DNA of 64,000 nucleotides from Rivularia sp. PCC 7116 (GTDB lineage Bacteria > Cyanobacteriota > Cyanobacteriia > Cyanobacteriales > Nostocaceae), in contig NC_019678.1 in assembly GCF_000316665.1 (NCBI RefSeq), positions 6,853,001 to 6,917,000 on the forward strand. Direction: 5' to 3'. Every line of letters starts with the position of its first letter. Positions within the stretch are counted from its first letter, which is position 1. The notes beneath the pieces were generated by a model. The model had not been told where the DNA came from. It worked only from the letters and a program-made list of their open reading frames with translations, and made no database searches. Positions 6,246 through 15,839 of the stretch are shown in pieces. Position numbers and translations under genes: made by a program.

Positions 6246-7787
6246 TTAACTCAAATTTACAGCTTCTTTTGCCAAAGTATTTTTTACCGAAGGCTTTTTA
6301 CTGCGTAATTGCTGTCGAATTTTTTGGTATGCAGATGGTTTGATTCTTTCCATCATTCCTTGTAGCGGTTTAGCTCCTTTCCCAAAAATTTTGAAGCCCA
6401 TATCTTCGATTAAATCTTCTAAATAATGAAAGCTCAAAGGAGCAACACAACTACCATAAGCAAAAGCAGGAGGTAAATTATTTATACTCCAACCCAATCG
6501 TTTATCCATTTCTTCGCGCATTTGAGATGGTGTTGGTAAAACTAGGTTTCCTTTGACATATTCTGCTAACCACCAAGCTCCAATTTCTGATGTCAGCGGA
6601 CAAAAGAAACTAGAGTTATAGCCTAAAAAACCCATGTTGGGAATATCTGGATGAATAAGATTGCGAAACATCTTAAAATTACCTTTTTCATCCATAACTA
6701 ATTGACGATACTTTTGCTCTATAAAAGGTATATCTTGATAAAAACCGGTACCAAAAATTACTACATCAGCCTGCAATTTTTCGCCAGAATCAAGCGCTAC
6801 ACCATCAGAAACAAATTTAGCTATACTCGCTTTTTTCGCCTTGATTTTTCCTGAATGAATGTATTCATAAAAATGTTCTGGAGCTAAATTAGCAGAGCAA
6901 GAAAGGGTTTTATTCATTAACTCTGCTGGCAGTAAACTGCTACCTTCAAGATTAAACTGTTTGCGTAAAACTAATTCGTTAAACCGCCAAAAAGCCCACA
7001 CCAAAGGTTTTCCTACGCTATGAAGTAATTTTTCAATTCCCTCTGGTTTACGAACTGGCAACCAAAGTTCTGCAAAACGTGTGAATAGAATATTCTCAAA
7101 TTGAATTTTATTCAAGAAAAAATGAGGAATTTTCCATAAAGCACGTCGAAAAACTAAAGTAGATTCTTTTGCTTTATCAACTGCAAATGTGGCGATGTCG
7201 CAAGCGGATTTACCAAAACCGACAACTACAACTCGCTTATCTTTAATTAAAGAAGTGTCCTTAAACTCAATCGAATGTAGTATTTTTCCTCCTGCTGCAA
7301 TAAACTCTTCATTTCCAGGAATTGTAGGAAATTTCGGAATATTAAACACGCCATTACATACTAAAACAAAATCAAATTCCTGTTTTTGTTCTTTTACTTC
7401 ATCTTCGTGGTTAATTTTGAAACTAACCACCCATAAAGCTTCTTCCCCTGTTTTTCTGGAAATATCGGTAACATTTGCTTGAAAACGAATTCTTTCGCTT
7501 ACTCCAAAATTATCCGCATAAGACTGTAAATATGCACGTACCTGCTCGCCATTAGGCCATTGTGGATAATCTTCAGGCATGGGATAATCCGAAAAGCAGT
7601 ATGTGTCGCGACTACTTTGAGTTTTCACCTCTGGATAACTGCTCGACTTTTCCCAAACACCTCCAAGCCCTGCTTTTTTCTCCAATACCGTAACGTCAAA
7701 ACCTTCTTCAAGGAAAGTTTTAGCCGCAACTAAACCGCTTACACCAGCCCCAATTACGCAAACTGTTTTAATATTCATAAACTTCAC
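6246..7787 (-). CDS. flavin-containing monooxygenase family protein
   Basis: A 513-residue FAD/NADPH-dependent enzyme of the FMO family, which oxygenates nitrogen, sulphur or carbonyl groups of small substrates. The FAD site GAGVSGLVAAKTF is at about residues 13-25, followed by the GGVWE motif. A second Rossmann motif (VVVGFGKSACDIA) for NADPH lies at about 187-199, and a C-terminal FGTGFYQDIPF resembles the third FMO motif. The Met four codons inside (MNIKT) is an equally good start. The substrate cannot be predicted. Convergent with the response regulator; the stop codons nearly touch. Confidence 0.85.
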   Translation of the reverse strand: MKFMNIKTVCVIGAGVSGLVAAKTFLEEGFDVTVLEKKAGLGGVWEKSSSYPEVKTQSSRDTYCFSDYPMPEDYPQWPNGEQVRAYLQSYADNFGVSERIRFQANVTDISRKTGEEALWVVSFKINHEDEVKEQKQEFDFVLVCNGVFNIPKFPTIPGNEEFIAAGGKILHSIEFKDTSLIKDKRVVVVGFGKSACDIATFAVDKAKESTLVFRRALWKIPHFFLNKIQFENILFTRFAELWLPVRKPEGIEKLLHSVGKPLVWAFWRFNELVLRKQFNLEGSSLLPAELMNKTLSCSANLAPEHFYEYIHSGKIKAKKASIAKFVSDGVALDSGEKLQADVVIFGTGFYQDIPFIEQKYRQLVMDEKGNFKMFRNLIHPDIPNMGFLGYNSSFFCPLTSEIGAWWLAEYVKGNLVLPTPSQMREEMDKRLGWSINNLPPAFAYGSCVAPLSFHYLEDLIEDMGFKIFGKGAKPLQGMMERIKPSAYQKIRQQLRSKKPSVKNTLAKEAVNLS

Positions 7788-8279
7788 ATATCAAGTTATT
7801 TACTAGCTATAGCAACTACAACAAATGTTCGTCAGATAACAAAGATAGAACTTAGGTATTGACGGTTTTGTTATCTGCATTGAGTCATACCTGTTTACTG
7901 AAAGGATATTAAGCTTAGAAAGTTAACATTTACGTTTATATAGGAATCCGGTTTGATTTCTGAATAAAATTAGGTATTTGTAGGGTGTGTTACGGCTTTA
8001 GCCTAACGCACCGGAACCAATACCCGATGGTGCGTTGCGCTCCGCGACAACACACCCTACGTATTTTTCAATATTCAAAACGGATTCCTATAGTGTTAGA
8101 TTCTATCAACTTATGCACTTCAGGTATGAAAATTGGAAAAATAGCATTAGCAGTTAATTTAATTGAAATTAGATACTCGTATATTTACTTTAATTGTATG
8201 TATTGAAAAATCTTGATTTTCCATTGACTTACAAAGAATATGACCTTGTAATAACTGCTGATTGTTATACAAGGTAAGC
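7788..8279. other. intergenic region containing a MITE-like element
   Basis: Between the monooxygenase and the STAND gene I see only AT-rich DNA and the repeat at 7939-8092. A 73-codon reading frame here lies mostly inside the repeat and is not credible. Confidence 0.6.
7939..8092. mobile_element. MITE-like element, 154 bp, complete
   Basis: Perfect 12-bp terminal inverted repeats TATAGGAATCCG and CGGATTCCTATA enclose a GC-richer interior with GTAGGGTGTGTTACGG and the inverted counterpart AACACACCCTAC. A copy more than 95 percent identical by eye, lacking the right end, lies at 31647-31787 inside a broken mscS gene. No coding capacity. Confidence 0.85.
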
Positions 8280-11200
8280 ATGAGTACTGATTCTCCACCA
8301 CCTTCTCAAGATGTTCTCAGGAAGACAACCGAAGAACTTGCTCATTTTGCCAAGTGGGTAGCTGAATTAATTCGTAGTCGCAATTGGTTTACTTTATTGT
8401 TGCTAATCGATGCAGCACTGATTTTATTTGTTAATCCGCACTTTTTGAAAAGCTTTTTTAAAATATCTTTACCTGATGAATATACAAGTTTATTTCCGTT
8501 CCTTGTAGGAATCATTTTCGTTGCTGCTGTAATTGTAGCAGTGCGAACAAAACCACCTTTATCAACAACGGATAAAGCAGATTTTATCGAGCGGGAAGCA
8601 ATTAAAGGATTGCGGGCTTTTACAAAAGACGATGCAGAAATTTTTAGTAAGTTGCAGCGAGAAAGAAGTTTGCAAGATTGCTTGAATTCTATTACTAATA
8701 GTAGTTTCCGGTTCGGTATTTTGATGGGAGAAACTGGTTGTGGTAAGACTTCGTTTTTGCAAGCGGGTTTGTTACCCAAATTACTTACAGAATCAGCAAC
8801 TCATCGCGGTGTTTACGTGCGGTTTGCTAATGATGAACCTGTTGCTACGGTACGTAAAGCATTTACCGAGCAGTTAAAGTTATCAAAAGAAGAACTTCAA
8901 GACAGCGATTTTCTCACACTATTATCTCAAGCAACAAAAGGCGCATCAAAACCATTAATTCTGATATTTGACCAATTTGAGCAATTTTTCGTCCATTTTA
9001 AACAAAAAACAGACCGCGAACCTTTTCTTAATGCATTAAAGCAGTGGTATTCTGCTCCATCAAAAGTAAAAATTGTCTTTGCTATCCGCAGCGATTTATA
9101 TTTTCGTATGGACGAATTACAGCGAGCTTTAAATTATTCTCCCGGAAATAATGAGGTATTCCCCTTAGAAAAGTTTTCACCAGAGGAAGCTGCAAAGGTT
9201 CTGGAAGTAATTGCAGAAACAGAAAAGCTGGAATTTGATAAATCTTTTGTCAAGGAATTAGCAGAGAAACAACTCGCAAACCAAGATGGGTTAATTTCTC
9301 CTGTTGATTTGCAGATTCTCTGTTGGATGATAGAAAAGCAAAAAACATCAGAATTGCGGGCTTTCAACCGACTAGCTTTTCTGAAATTTGGCGGTATTGA
9401 AGGTTTGCTGACTCGCTTTCTCCAACGGACTTTAGATACTATAATCACATCCGCACAGCGACAAGCTGCGGTGAAAGTATTGCTAGCGCTGACGGATTTA
9501 GAGCGTCAGTTAAGAGCGGGAATGTTGAGTTTAGCTGAATTACAAAGCAAACTCAAAGGAGATATTAGTGCTGCGGAAGTACAACAAGCCGTCACTTGGT
9601 TAGCGCGGGGAGATGTGCGCTTAATTACTCCGGTAGAGAATGAAGGTAAGACTGGTTACGAATTAGCCCATGAGAAACTTATCCCAGCTTTGACGCGGTT
9701 AGCAGGGAAAGAACTTTCCGATGCAGATAAAGCCAATCAGTTGTTAGATAGACGGGTAAATGAATGGTTAGGGAATAATTGCAGTTCTCGTTATTTGTTT
9801 AGTTTACGAGAGTTATGGTTAATTGAGCGACAGAAACCTTATTTGATGTGGGGAAGCAATCGCAGTCAAAAGGAGAAGTTGTTAACTAAGAGTCGGCGAC
9901 GTTATCAAGGTTATACTGCGATATTTACTGTGGTGTTGTTGGTAGTTGTTTCGGTATTTTCTTGGTTGCAAACTCCTGGGGGACAAATTCAGCAGGTTAG
10001 GTGGGAATTGGAAAGTTTGAGTAAGCGGGTTTCAGATAGATATGTTGGGGGAACTGCAATAGCGTTTGTTAAAGATGATAATTTAAAGTTGGCGTTGAAG
10101 ATAATTGATAATCAAATTCAAGAAGATTCATTTGCCAAAGCTAGTGCTTTAAGTGAGATTGCCAAGATTTATATCAAGTTGGAAAAAGAAGATAAGGCGA
10201 TCGCACTTCTGGAAAAAGCACTCAATGCTGCCAACCAAATTCAAGATTCAAATAAAAAAGCCTCGGTTTTAAGTTCCATCGCCGAAGCTTATGCGAAATT
10301 GAACTCTTCTGAAAAAGCCATCCCACTGCTGGAAAAAGCACTCAAAGCTGCCAACCAAATTCAAGATTCAAATAAAAAAGCCTCGGTTTTAACTTCCATC
10401 GCCGAAGCTTATGCGAAATTGAATTCTTCCGATAAAGCCATCTCACTGTTGGAAAAAGCACTTAAAGCTGTCAACCAAATTCAATATTCACATAGCAAAG
10501 CCTCGGTTTTAACTTCCATCGCCGAAACTTCTGCGAAATTGAATTCTTCTGAAAAAGCCATCTCACTGCTGGAAAAAGCACTCAAAGCTGCCAACCAAAT
10601 TCAAGATTCATCTTACAAAGCCTGGGTTTTAACTTCCATCGCCGAAGCTTATGCGAAATTGAATTCTTCCGATAAAGCCATCTCACTACTGGAAAAAGTA
10701 CTCAAAGCTGCCAACCAAATTCAAGATTCATCTTACAAAGCCTCGGTTTTAACTTCCATCGCCGAAACTTCTGCGAAATTGAATTCTTCCGATAAAGCCA
10801 TCGCACTTCTGGAAAAAGCACTCAAAGCAGCCAACCAAATTCAAGATTCATCTTACAAAGCCTGGGTTTTAACTTCCATCGCCGAAGCTTATGCGAAATT
10901 GAATTCTTCCGAAAAAGCCATCTCACTGCTGGAAAAAGCACTCAAAGTTGCCAACCAAATTCAAGATTCAAATAAAAAAGCCTCGGTTTTAACTTCCATC
11001 GCCGAAGCTTATGCGAAATTGAATTCTTCTGAAAAAGCCATCCCACTACTGGAAAAAGTACTCAAAGCTGCCAACCAAATTCAAGATTCAAATAAAAAAG
11101 CCTGGGTTTTAACTTCCATCGCCGAAACTTCTGCGAAATTGAATTCTTCTGAAAAAGCCATCTCACTGCTGGAAAAAGCACTCAAAGCTGCCAACCAAAT

Positions 11201-11519
11201 TCAAGATTCATCTTCCAAAGCCTGGGTTTTAACTTCCATCGCCGAAACTTCTGCGAAATTGAATTCTTCTGAAAAAGCCATCTCACTGCTGGAAAAAGCA
11301 CTCAAAGCTGCCAACCAAATTCAAGATTCATCTTCCAAAGCCTCGGTTTTAACTTCCATCGCCGAAACTTCTGCAAAATTAAAAAATTGGCGATTAGCAC
11401 GGGATGCATTTACTAAATGTCCCACAGATGATTGTAAAGTAGAATCCCGTGCTAAAGTGCTGACAATCTGGGCTGAGAAGAAAAATCCGGCTTTGGTTGA
11501 GTTGGATGAGGAGGAGTGA
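8280..11519 (+). CDS. STAND-type P-loop NTPase with TPR-like tandem repeats
   Basis: The protein has about 1079 residues from the ATG at 8280 (AAGGT ribosome site just upstream; a TTG start at 8262 is less likely). Two N-terminal hydrophobic segments lie at about residues 37-60 and 70-92. The NTPase domain has Walker A GETGCGKTS near 150 and Walker B LILIFDQFEQF near 226, typical of the novel-STAND group of signal ATPases. A third membrane segment lies at about 545-565. From about residue 640 come ten 40-residue helical units (SLLEKALKAANQIQDSS type) encoded by 120-bp direct repeats. Proteins of this plan are thought to sense stress or infection and oligomerise. No effector domain is obvious. 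Function unknown. Confidence 0.85.
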   Translation: MSTDSPPPSQDVLRKTTEELAHFAKWVAELIRSRNWFTLLLLIDAALILFVNPHFLKSFFKISLPDEYTSLFPFLVGIIFVAAVIVAVRTKPPLSTTDKADFIEREAIKGLRAFTKDDAEIFSKLQRERSLQDCLNSITNSSFRFGILMGETGCGKTSFLQAGLLPKLLTESATHRGVYVRFANDEPVATVRKAFTEQLKLSKEELQDSDFLTLLSQATKGASKPLILIFDQFEQFFVHFKQKTDREPFLNALKQWYSAPSKVKIVFAIRSDLYFRMDELQRALNYSPGNNEVFPLEKFSPEEAAKVLEVIAETEKLEFDKSFVKELAEKQLANQDGLISPVDLQILCWMIEKQKTSELRAFNRLAFLKFGGIEGLLTRFLQRTLDTIITSAQRQAAVKVLLALTDLERQLRAGMLSLAELQSKLKGDISAAEVQQAVTWLARGDVRLITPVENEGKTGYELAHEKLIPALTRLAGKELSDADKANQLLDRRVNEWLGNNCSSRYLFSLRELWLIERQKPYLMWGSNRSQKEKLLTKSRRRYQGYTAIFTVVLLVVVSVFSWLQTPGGQIQQVRWELESLSKRVSDRYVGGTAIAFVKDDNLKLALKIIDNQIQEDSFAKASALSEIAKIYIKLEKEDKAIALLEKALNAANQIQDSNKKASVLSSIAEAYAKLNSSEKAIPLLEKALKAANQIQDSNKKASVLTSIAEAYAKLNSSDKAISLLEKALKAVNQIQYSHSKASVLTSIAETSAKLNSSEKAISLLEKALKAANQIQDSSYKAWVLTSIAEAYAKLNSSDKAISLLEKVLKAANQIQDSSYKASVLTSIAETSAKLNSSDKAIALLEKALKAANQIQDSSYKAWVLTSIAEAYAKLNSSEKAISLLEKALKVANQIQDSNKKASVLTSIAEAYAKLNSSEKAIPLLEKVLKAANQIQDSNKKAWVLTSIAETSAKLNSSEKAISLLEKALKAANQIQDSSSKAWVLTSIAETSAKLNSSEKAISLLEKALKAANQIQDSSSKASVLTSIAETSAKLKNWRLARDAFTKCPTDDCKVESRAKVLTIWAEKKNPALVELDEEE
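10200..11399 (+). repeat. ten 120-bp tandem repeats within the STAND gene
   Basis: Ten consecutive units in exact 120-bp register start at 10200 and end at 11399. They differ at only a few positions, mainly IPLL/ISLL/IALL, NKKAS/SYKAW/SSKAS and EAY/ETS variants, which are shuffled between units. This mosaic pattern indicates recent amplification by unequal recombination or gene conversion. Confidence 0.95.
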
Positions 11520-11620
11520 TGGTGTTATTGGTTGTTAATTGATAGTTGATAGTTGTTGGTTGTTGGTGGCTAAGTCGCAGAGGTGCGTTACAGTTCACCT
11601 TTTGCACCATTTTCAATACC

Positions 11621-11733
11621 GCTGGGGGTTGCAAACCCCCAGCTAATAGCGAAAGTCGTCCAAAGACGACTAGGTTATATTGTCAGTCTACTTAAGTAGA
11701 CTTTTGCTGTTAGCCTCGGAATTGATTCCGAGG
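11621..11733. repeat. cluster of four consecutive perfect hairpins
   Basis: Four perfect stems follow each other: 11621-11643 (10 bp, GCTGGGGGTT, loop GCA), 11654-11671 (7 bp, AGTCGTC, loop CAAA), 11685-11702 (18-base palindrome AGTCTACTTAAGTAGACT) and 11714-11733 (9 bp, CCTCGGAAT, loop TG). They lie between the convergent STAND and acyltransferase genes. They could act as a two-way terminator or be a compound mobile repeat. Confidence 0.7.
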
Positions 11734-11789
11734 TGGTTTCGAGGGCTACACGAAATTGTTGCAAGATATCAATTACAATAGATTCGATA

Positions 11790-12815
11790 TCAAACATCCT
11801 TCAAAACCCGATTAATCTCCCCCTGCATTTCCTCTCTCAAACTCTGTGCTTTCCGATAAAAATCTCCCCGACTTTGACAATTATCAACTTCCACCAAAGG
11901 CTGAATGAAATAATTTAATTTACTTCTCCCAGCCCAAACTCCCATACTCGGAAAAAGCGCAAACCAGGGAATTAAAGGTGATGCTGGCAGGAAAGGTAAA
12001 CCAAATAATTTTTGCAGCCAGCTAATATTTAAAGTATAAGGATGCAGCTTTTCGCTACCAATACAAATAACTGGTAAAATTGGAACTTGATATTTTTGAC
12101 TTAACTGTACAAAGCTAATATCAAACTTCTGTAACTGATAGCGTTTAAACCAGCCTTTACCAGGTCCTCTTAAACCTTCCGGTGCGTACAATAAAACCTT
12201 TTTCTGTTTAATTGCGGCTTCAAAATCATCATACTTTGCTTTGACACCACCCAAAACTTGCGACCATCCCGGTGGTAGCCACCAAGTTATCCAAGGATGT
12301 TCAAATAAGTCAACTCCAGCTAAAGGATATACCTTCCATTCATGATTTTTACTTAATAGATATCCTAAAGTTAAAATATCCCAAGGAAAACTCATTCCCG
12401 CATGATTCATAGCCACAATCAGCGGTTGATTTTGCGGTAAGTTTTCCAGTTGTACCAAGGTACCACGATAATAATATTCAATAATTGGCTGTAAAATTTC
12501 TTCTCGAAAAGCGATTTGATAACTCGGATTAAATTCAGTAACTTGCTTGCGGGGAAAACGACAACCCAAACGCAACCAGCGAATTAATAACGCTAAATAG
12601 AATCCCAAAGGAATTAAAAATAATATATATTCCAACCAGTTCCAACCATCTGGGTCATTATGATAATGTTGCCAGTGACGGTTAAATAAAATTAGCCAGC
12701 CCGGTGGATACCACAGACAAAACCAATCAAACCAGCCAAATTTAAATTCCTCAACTGATTTCTGTTTGAGTTGAGAATTTAAAAGTTTTTGTGAATGTTG
12801 CTGAATCACAGGCAA
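11790..12815 (-). CDS. lysophospholipid acyltransferase family (PlsC-like) protein
   Basis: A 341-residue protein of the LPLAT superfamily, which moves acyl chains onto glycerol backbones or other acceptors at the membrane. Features: membrane-type segments at about residues 22-45 and 60-80, a motif MNHAGMSFPWD near 130 in place of the usual HX4D, and YAPEGLRGPGKG near 205, which corresponds to the acceptor-binding motif III (EGxR). The spacing His-X7-Asp is unusual, so the catalytic pair should be treated as tentative. It probably acts on glycolipids or hydrophobic acceptors. Convergent with the STAND gene. Confidence 0.7.
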   Translation of the reverse strand: MPVIQQHSQKLLNSQLKQKSVEEFKFGWFDWFCLWYPPGWLILFNRHWQHYHNDPDGWNWLEYILFLIPLGFYLALLIRWLRLGCRFPRKQVTEFNPSYQIAFREEILQPIIEYYYRGTLVQLENLPQNQPLIVAMNHAGMSFPWDILTLGYLLSKNHEWKVYPLAGVDLFEHPWITWWLPPGWSQVLGGVKAKYDDFEAAIKQKKVLLYAPEGLRGPGKGWFKRYQLQKFDISFVQLSQKYQVPILPVICIGSEKLHPYTLNISWLQKLFGLPFLPASPLIPWFALFPSMGVWAGRSKLNYFIQPLVEVDNCQSRGDFYRKAQSLREEMQGEINRVLKDV

Positions 12816-12997
12816 TGGTATTTTTCTACAACTGGATTAATCAAATCCTAGCTTTATTGTGTGCTAATTAACATCATGCTGCGGAAATAAATTTTCCGAT
12901 CGCAAACACTCCTCTCCTTGATAAGCACGGGGGAAAGGGGTGAGGTCACATTCATCAAATTTCTGATACATTACAAATGTAGAATTTGGTTTCGGTT

Positions 12998-13891
12998 ATG
13001 TCAGAAGATAAACCTTTGGTTCTGACTAAAGAAGACGAAATTGACCAACTTTTTGAGCGATCGCCAATTCTCACAAGCCAAAATACTGGATGGGATGGAG
13101 TTTCTTTCCGATATATGTCTCAACCCGCATACGAAACTCCCGAGATTTGTACTTGCCTCGGACACAGTATTACTATTTTTACTCATGGGAACTATGCAAT
13201 TAATGCAGATCGAAAACTGGATGGGCGTTTTCATCGCGACTCAGTAGTCGGTGGTGATATAGTAATTATCCCTGCGAATATCGCTCAAAAGTGTGCTTGG
13301 GATGCGGAAGGCGATTTTATTATCTTAGGTATTGATACAAAGACTTTTGCTCGTGCTATTGAGGAGTCTAAACAGCCAGAGCAAGTTCAATTAATACCAT
13401 ATTTCTCTACACCAGACCCTTTAGTTTTACAAATTGGACTTGCTATCAAAAATGCGCTACAAAATAATCCGTTAGGAAGTCGTTTGTATGCGGAGACAAT
13501 GGTAAATGCTTTATCAGTGCATTTATTACAACATTATTCTGCGCGAAAACCGAAGATAAAAGAATATCTAAATGGCTTATCAAAGCTTCAGCTAAAGCTA
13601 ATCATTGAATACATAGAGCATGATTTAGATAAAGATTTAGGTTTAAATGAGTTAGCAGAATTGTTACATATGAGTCCGCATTATTTCTGCTACCTATTTA
13701 AAAAGTCAATGAAAATAACACCCCATCAATATGTTATAAAAACTCGCGTTCATCGTGCTAAAGAATTGTTGTTAACAGGCAAATATAGTATTGCCCAAGT
13801 TGCTTTTATGGTGGGTTTTGCCAATCAAAGCCATTTAAACCGGCATTTTAAAAAGTTGATTGGTGTAACTCCTGGGAAAATAGGTAAATAA
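12998..13891 (+). CDS. AraC-family transcriptional regulator
   Basis: A 297-residue regulator from the ATG at 12998 (MSEDKPLVLT); a TTG start four codons earlier is possible. Residues 1-170 form a cupin-like sensing part. The C-terminal 100 residues carry two helix-turn-helix units typical of AraC: one around LNELAELLHMSPHYFCYLFK and one around SIAQVAFMVGFANQSHLNRH. Family members bind direct repeats near promoters and are often activated by small effectors. No ligand can be inferred. The neighbour downstream, an RTX/beta-lactamase gene in the same direction, might be a target, but a hairpin separates them. Confidence 0.9.
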   Translation: MSEDKPLVLTKEDEIDQLFERSPILTSQNTGWDGVSFRYMSQPAYETPEICTCLGHSITIFTHGNYAINADRKLDGRFHRDSVVGGDIVIIPANIAQKCAWDAEGDFIILGIDTKTFARAIEESKQPEQVQLIPYFSTPDPLVLQIGLAIKNALQNNPLGSRLYAETMVNALSVHLLQHYSARKPKIKEYLNGLSKLQLKLIIEYIEHDLDKDLGLNELAELLHMSPHYFCYLFKKSMKITPHQYVIKTRVHRAKELLLTGKYSIAQVAFMVGFANQSHLNRHFKKLIGVTPGKIGK

Positions 13892-13895
13892 TGAA

Positions 13896-13913
13896 AGGGG
13901 TTAGGGAACCCCT
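13896..13913 (+). terminator. candidate terminator after the AraC gene
   Basis: A 7-bp stem AGGGGTT/AACCCCT with AGGG loop starts five bases after the stop codon. The run after it is AT-rich but not a strict T-tract. Confidence 0.5.
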
Positions 13914-14058
13914 AATTAAGTATTGAATAATTAATATTCTTCGACTATCAAAAAATCTCGTATTCGTCTAAAATTAATCCGGTCTATCAAATAATATTCG
14001 CACCCTTAATTAACCGCTGTTTGCGGATGAAAACGATTTAAATGAGGCAATTAGTTAT

Positions 14059-15801
14059 ATGCTCGATTTTAATTCAGAAGAGTCTAATGTTTTGATAGCT
14101 CAGGATATCGGAAGTGCATTATTAGGACTAACACCCAATCCAGCCAACGATACTCTATTACCACAATCGGTTTTGGGAAGTAGTCTACAATTATCTCCTC
14201 AATCAGATGAGACACAGGTTTTGAGAGGTACTAAAGATTTTGATTTTCTCAGGGGTCAAAATTCTGACGACACACTGTACGGGCTAGCTGGAAATGATTT
14301 CCTCAGTGGTGGAAAAGGAAACGATACTGTTAATGGTGGTACCGATAAAGACTGGTTGCTAGGTGCAAAAGGAAATGATGTTTTAATTGACGGCGATGGA
14401 GGAGACTTTATAACTGGTGGAGAAGGTGCTGATATATTTTGGATTAATAATTGGGATACTCCAGATACACCAACCACTGTCTTAGACTTCAAGATTGGTG
14501 AGGATACTATCAAAATAGGTCGTTTGGGTGTCACTTTCGATTCATTAACCTTCGAGGATGATTTTTTCTCAACTACTATTCTCGATAATGGAAAGCCTTT
14601 AGCAAAATTAATTGGCATTGATAAAAACAGTTTGACACCCCAAAGCTTTATTTTTGGTGATGCAGCTTTAGTAAACCAACTGCAAACCAAACTCGAAAAA
14701 AGCGTAACAGATTTTGAAATTCCTGGTGCAACTCAAGCGGTAGTGACTCCGGATGGTTTTACCTGGAAAGGCGCTGCTGGATTTTCCAATTTAGAAGCAC
14801 AAACTCCCATGGAAACCGACGATGTCTTTAGTATTGCCAGTATTACCAAAGCTTTCACGGGAGCGACAGTATTAAAAGTAGTTGAATCGGGAAAGATAAG
14901 CTTGGACGATACTTTAGGAAAACGCTTACCCGAAATTGCTAAAAATTTTCCTGATGGTGAAAGTATTACTCTACGTCAATTAATTAACGGTAGTAGGGGT
15001 ATTCCCAGTTTTAATTCTACAGAAAAGTTTTTAGCGGATTTAGAAGCTGGTACTTTCGCAGATAAAAGTCCAGAAGAAATAGTAGCTTATGTGTACGGAG
15101 AACCACTTTTTACTGGATTTCAATCAACACCGATTTGGGCTTACACTAATACCGGCGATATTATCGCAGCTTTAATGGTAGAACAAGCTACGGGAAAATC
15201 CTTTGCTCAACTGATGCAAGATAAAGTTATTGAGCCGTTGGGATTAGATGACACCTTTTACGGCATACCAGAAAAAATCCCAGAAAACTTAGTACGCAGC
15301 TATACAGATTTATTCGATGCATCAGGAAAATTAGCACCTGATGGAACTTTAGAGGATATTACTGAACTTGACGTAAAAAATATATCTGCATTTGGAGCTT
15401 CAGCGGCTCTCTTCTCTGATGCTGATGATGTTGCGAGGTTTAATCAAGCTCTACTAGGAGGTGAGTTACTAGGTAAAGATAGTTTGAATGAGTTAGTAAA
15501 CTTTGTAGATACCGGCTCTGCTGATGGAACCCGTTACGGGCTTGGGATTGTGGAACAAGTACCAGATCCAGACATTTTTCCTTGGGGCAGAGAATGGAGT
15601 TTGAGAGGTAATTCTTTTGGGCAAAATTCTTTTAGTTTATATCTACCGGATAGGGGTGGTTACATCAATACAGTATTAGCAAACCGTCAGTATCCCTTAC
15701 AAATATTGAGAAATTCAGCAGAATTGATTATCGGATTAAGTTTGGAAGTTTCGTTTGATGACTTCTCCCTCGAGCAATTGCCAATGCAAGCAGCAATATA
15801 G
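14059..15801 (+). CDS. RTX-repeat/serine beta-lactamase-like hydrolase fusion
   Basis: The 580-residue protein begins with glycine/aspartate nonapeptides of the RTX calcium-binding type (about residues 55-130: GNDFLSGGKGNDTVNGG and similar). These often mark export by type I secretion. From about residue 215 it is a class C beta-lactamase/penicillin-binding-like hydrolase: the nucleophile motif S-x-x-K is SITK in FSIASITKAFTG, and Y-x-N is YTN in WAYTNTGDI. The third KTG-type motif is not plain. No signal peptide is seen, which fits type I export. The domain order (RTX first) is less common than RTX at the C-terminus. Substrate unknown; true antibiotic resistance is not implied. Confidence 0.85.
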   Translation: MLDFNSEESNVLIAQDIGSALLGLTPNPANDTLLPQSVLGSSLQLSPQSDETQVLRGTKDFDFLRGQNSDDTLYGLAGNDFLSGGKGNDTVNGGTDKDWLLGAKGNDVLIDGDGGDFITGGEGADIFWINNWDTPDTPTTVLDFKIGEDTIKIGRLGVTFDSLTFEDDFFSTTILDNGKPLAKLIGIDKNSLTPQSFIFGDAALVNQLQTKLEKSVTDFEIPGATQAVVTPDGFTWKGAAGFSNLEAQTPMETDDVFSIASITKAFTGATVLKVVESGKISLDDTLGKRLPEIAKNFPDGESITLRQLINGSRGIPSFNSTEKFLADLEAGTFADKSPEEIVAYVYGEPLFTGFQSTPIWAYTNTGDIIAALMVEQATGKSFAQLMQDKVIEPLGLDDTFYGIPEKIPENLVRSYTDLFDASGKLAPDGTLEDITELDVKNISAFGASAALFSDADDVARFNQALLGGELLGKDSLNELVNFVDTGSADGTRYGLGIVEQVPDPDIFPWGREWSLRGNSFGQNSFSLYLPDRGGYINTVLANRQYPLQILRNSAELIIGLSLEVSFDDFSLEQLPMQAAI

Positions 15802-15839
15802 CTGTTTTAGTTTATTTCCTTAGCCATTAAAAATCTAAA

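Noticed and set aside
7985-8206. 73-codon gene between the monooxygenase and STAND genes
   Set aside because: It lies mostly inside the MITE-like element, whose other copy breaks mscS.
10200-11399. CRISPR-like array of regular repeats
   Set aside because: Repeats are 120 bp, adjacent without spacers, and lie in frame within a TPR-type protein.
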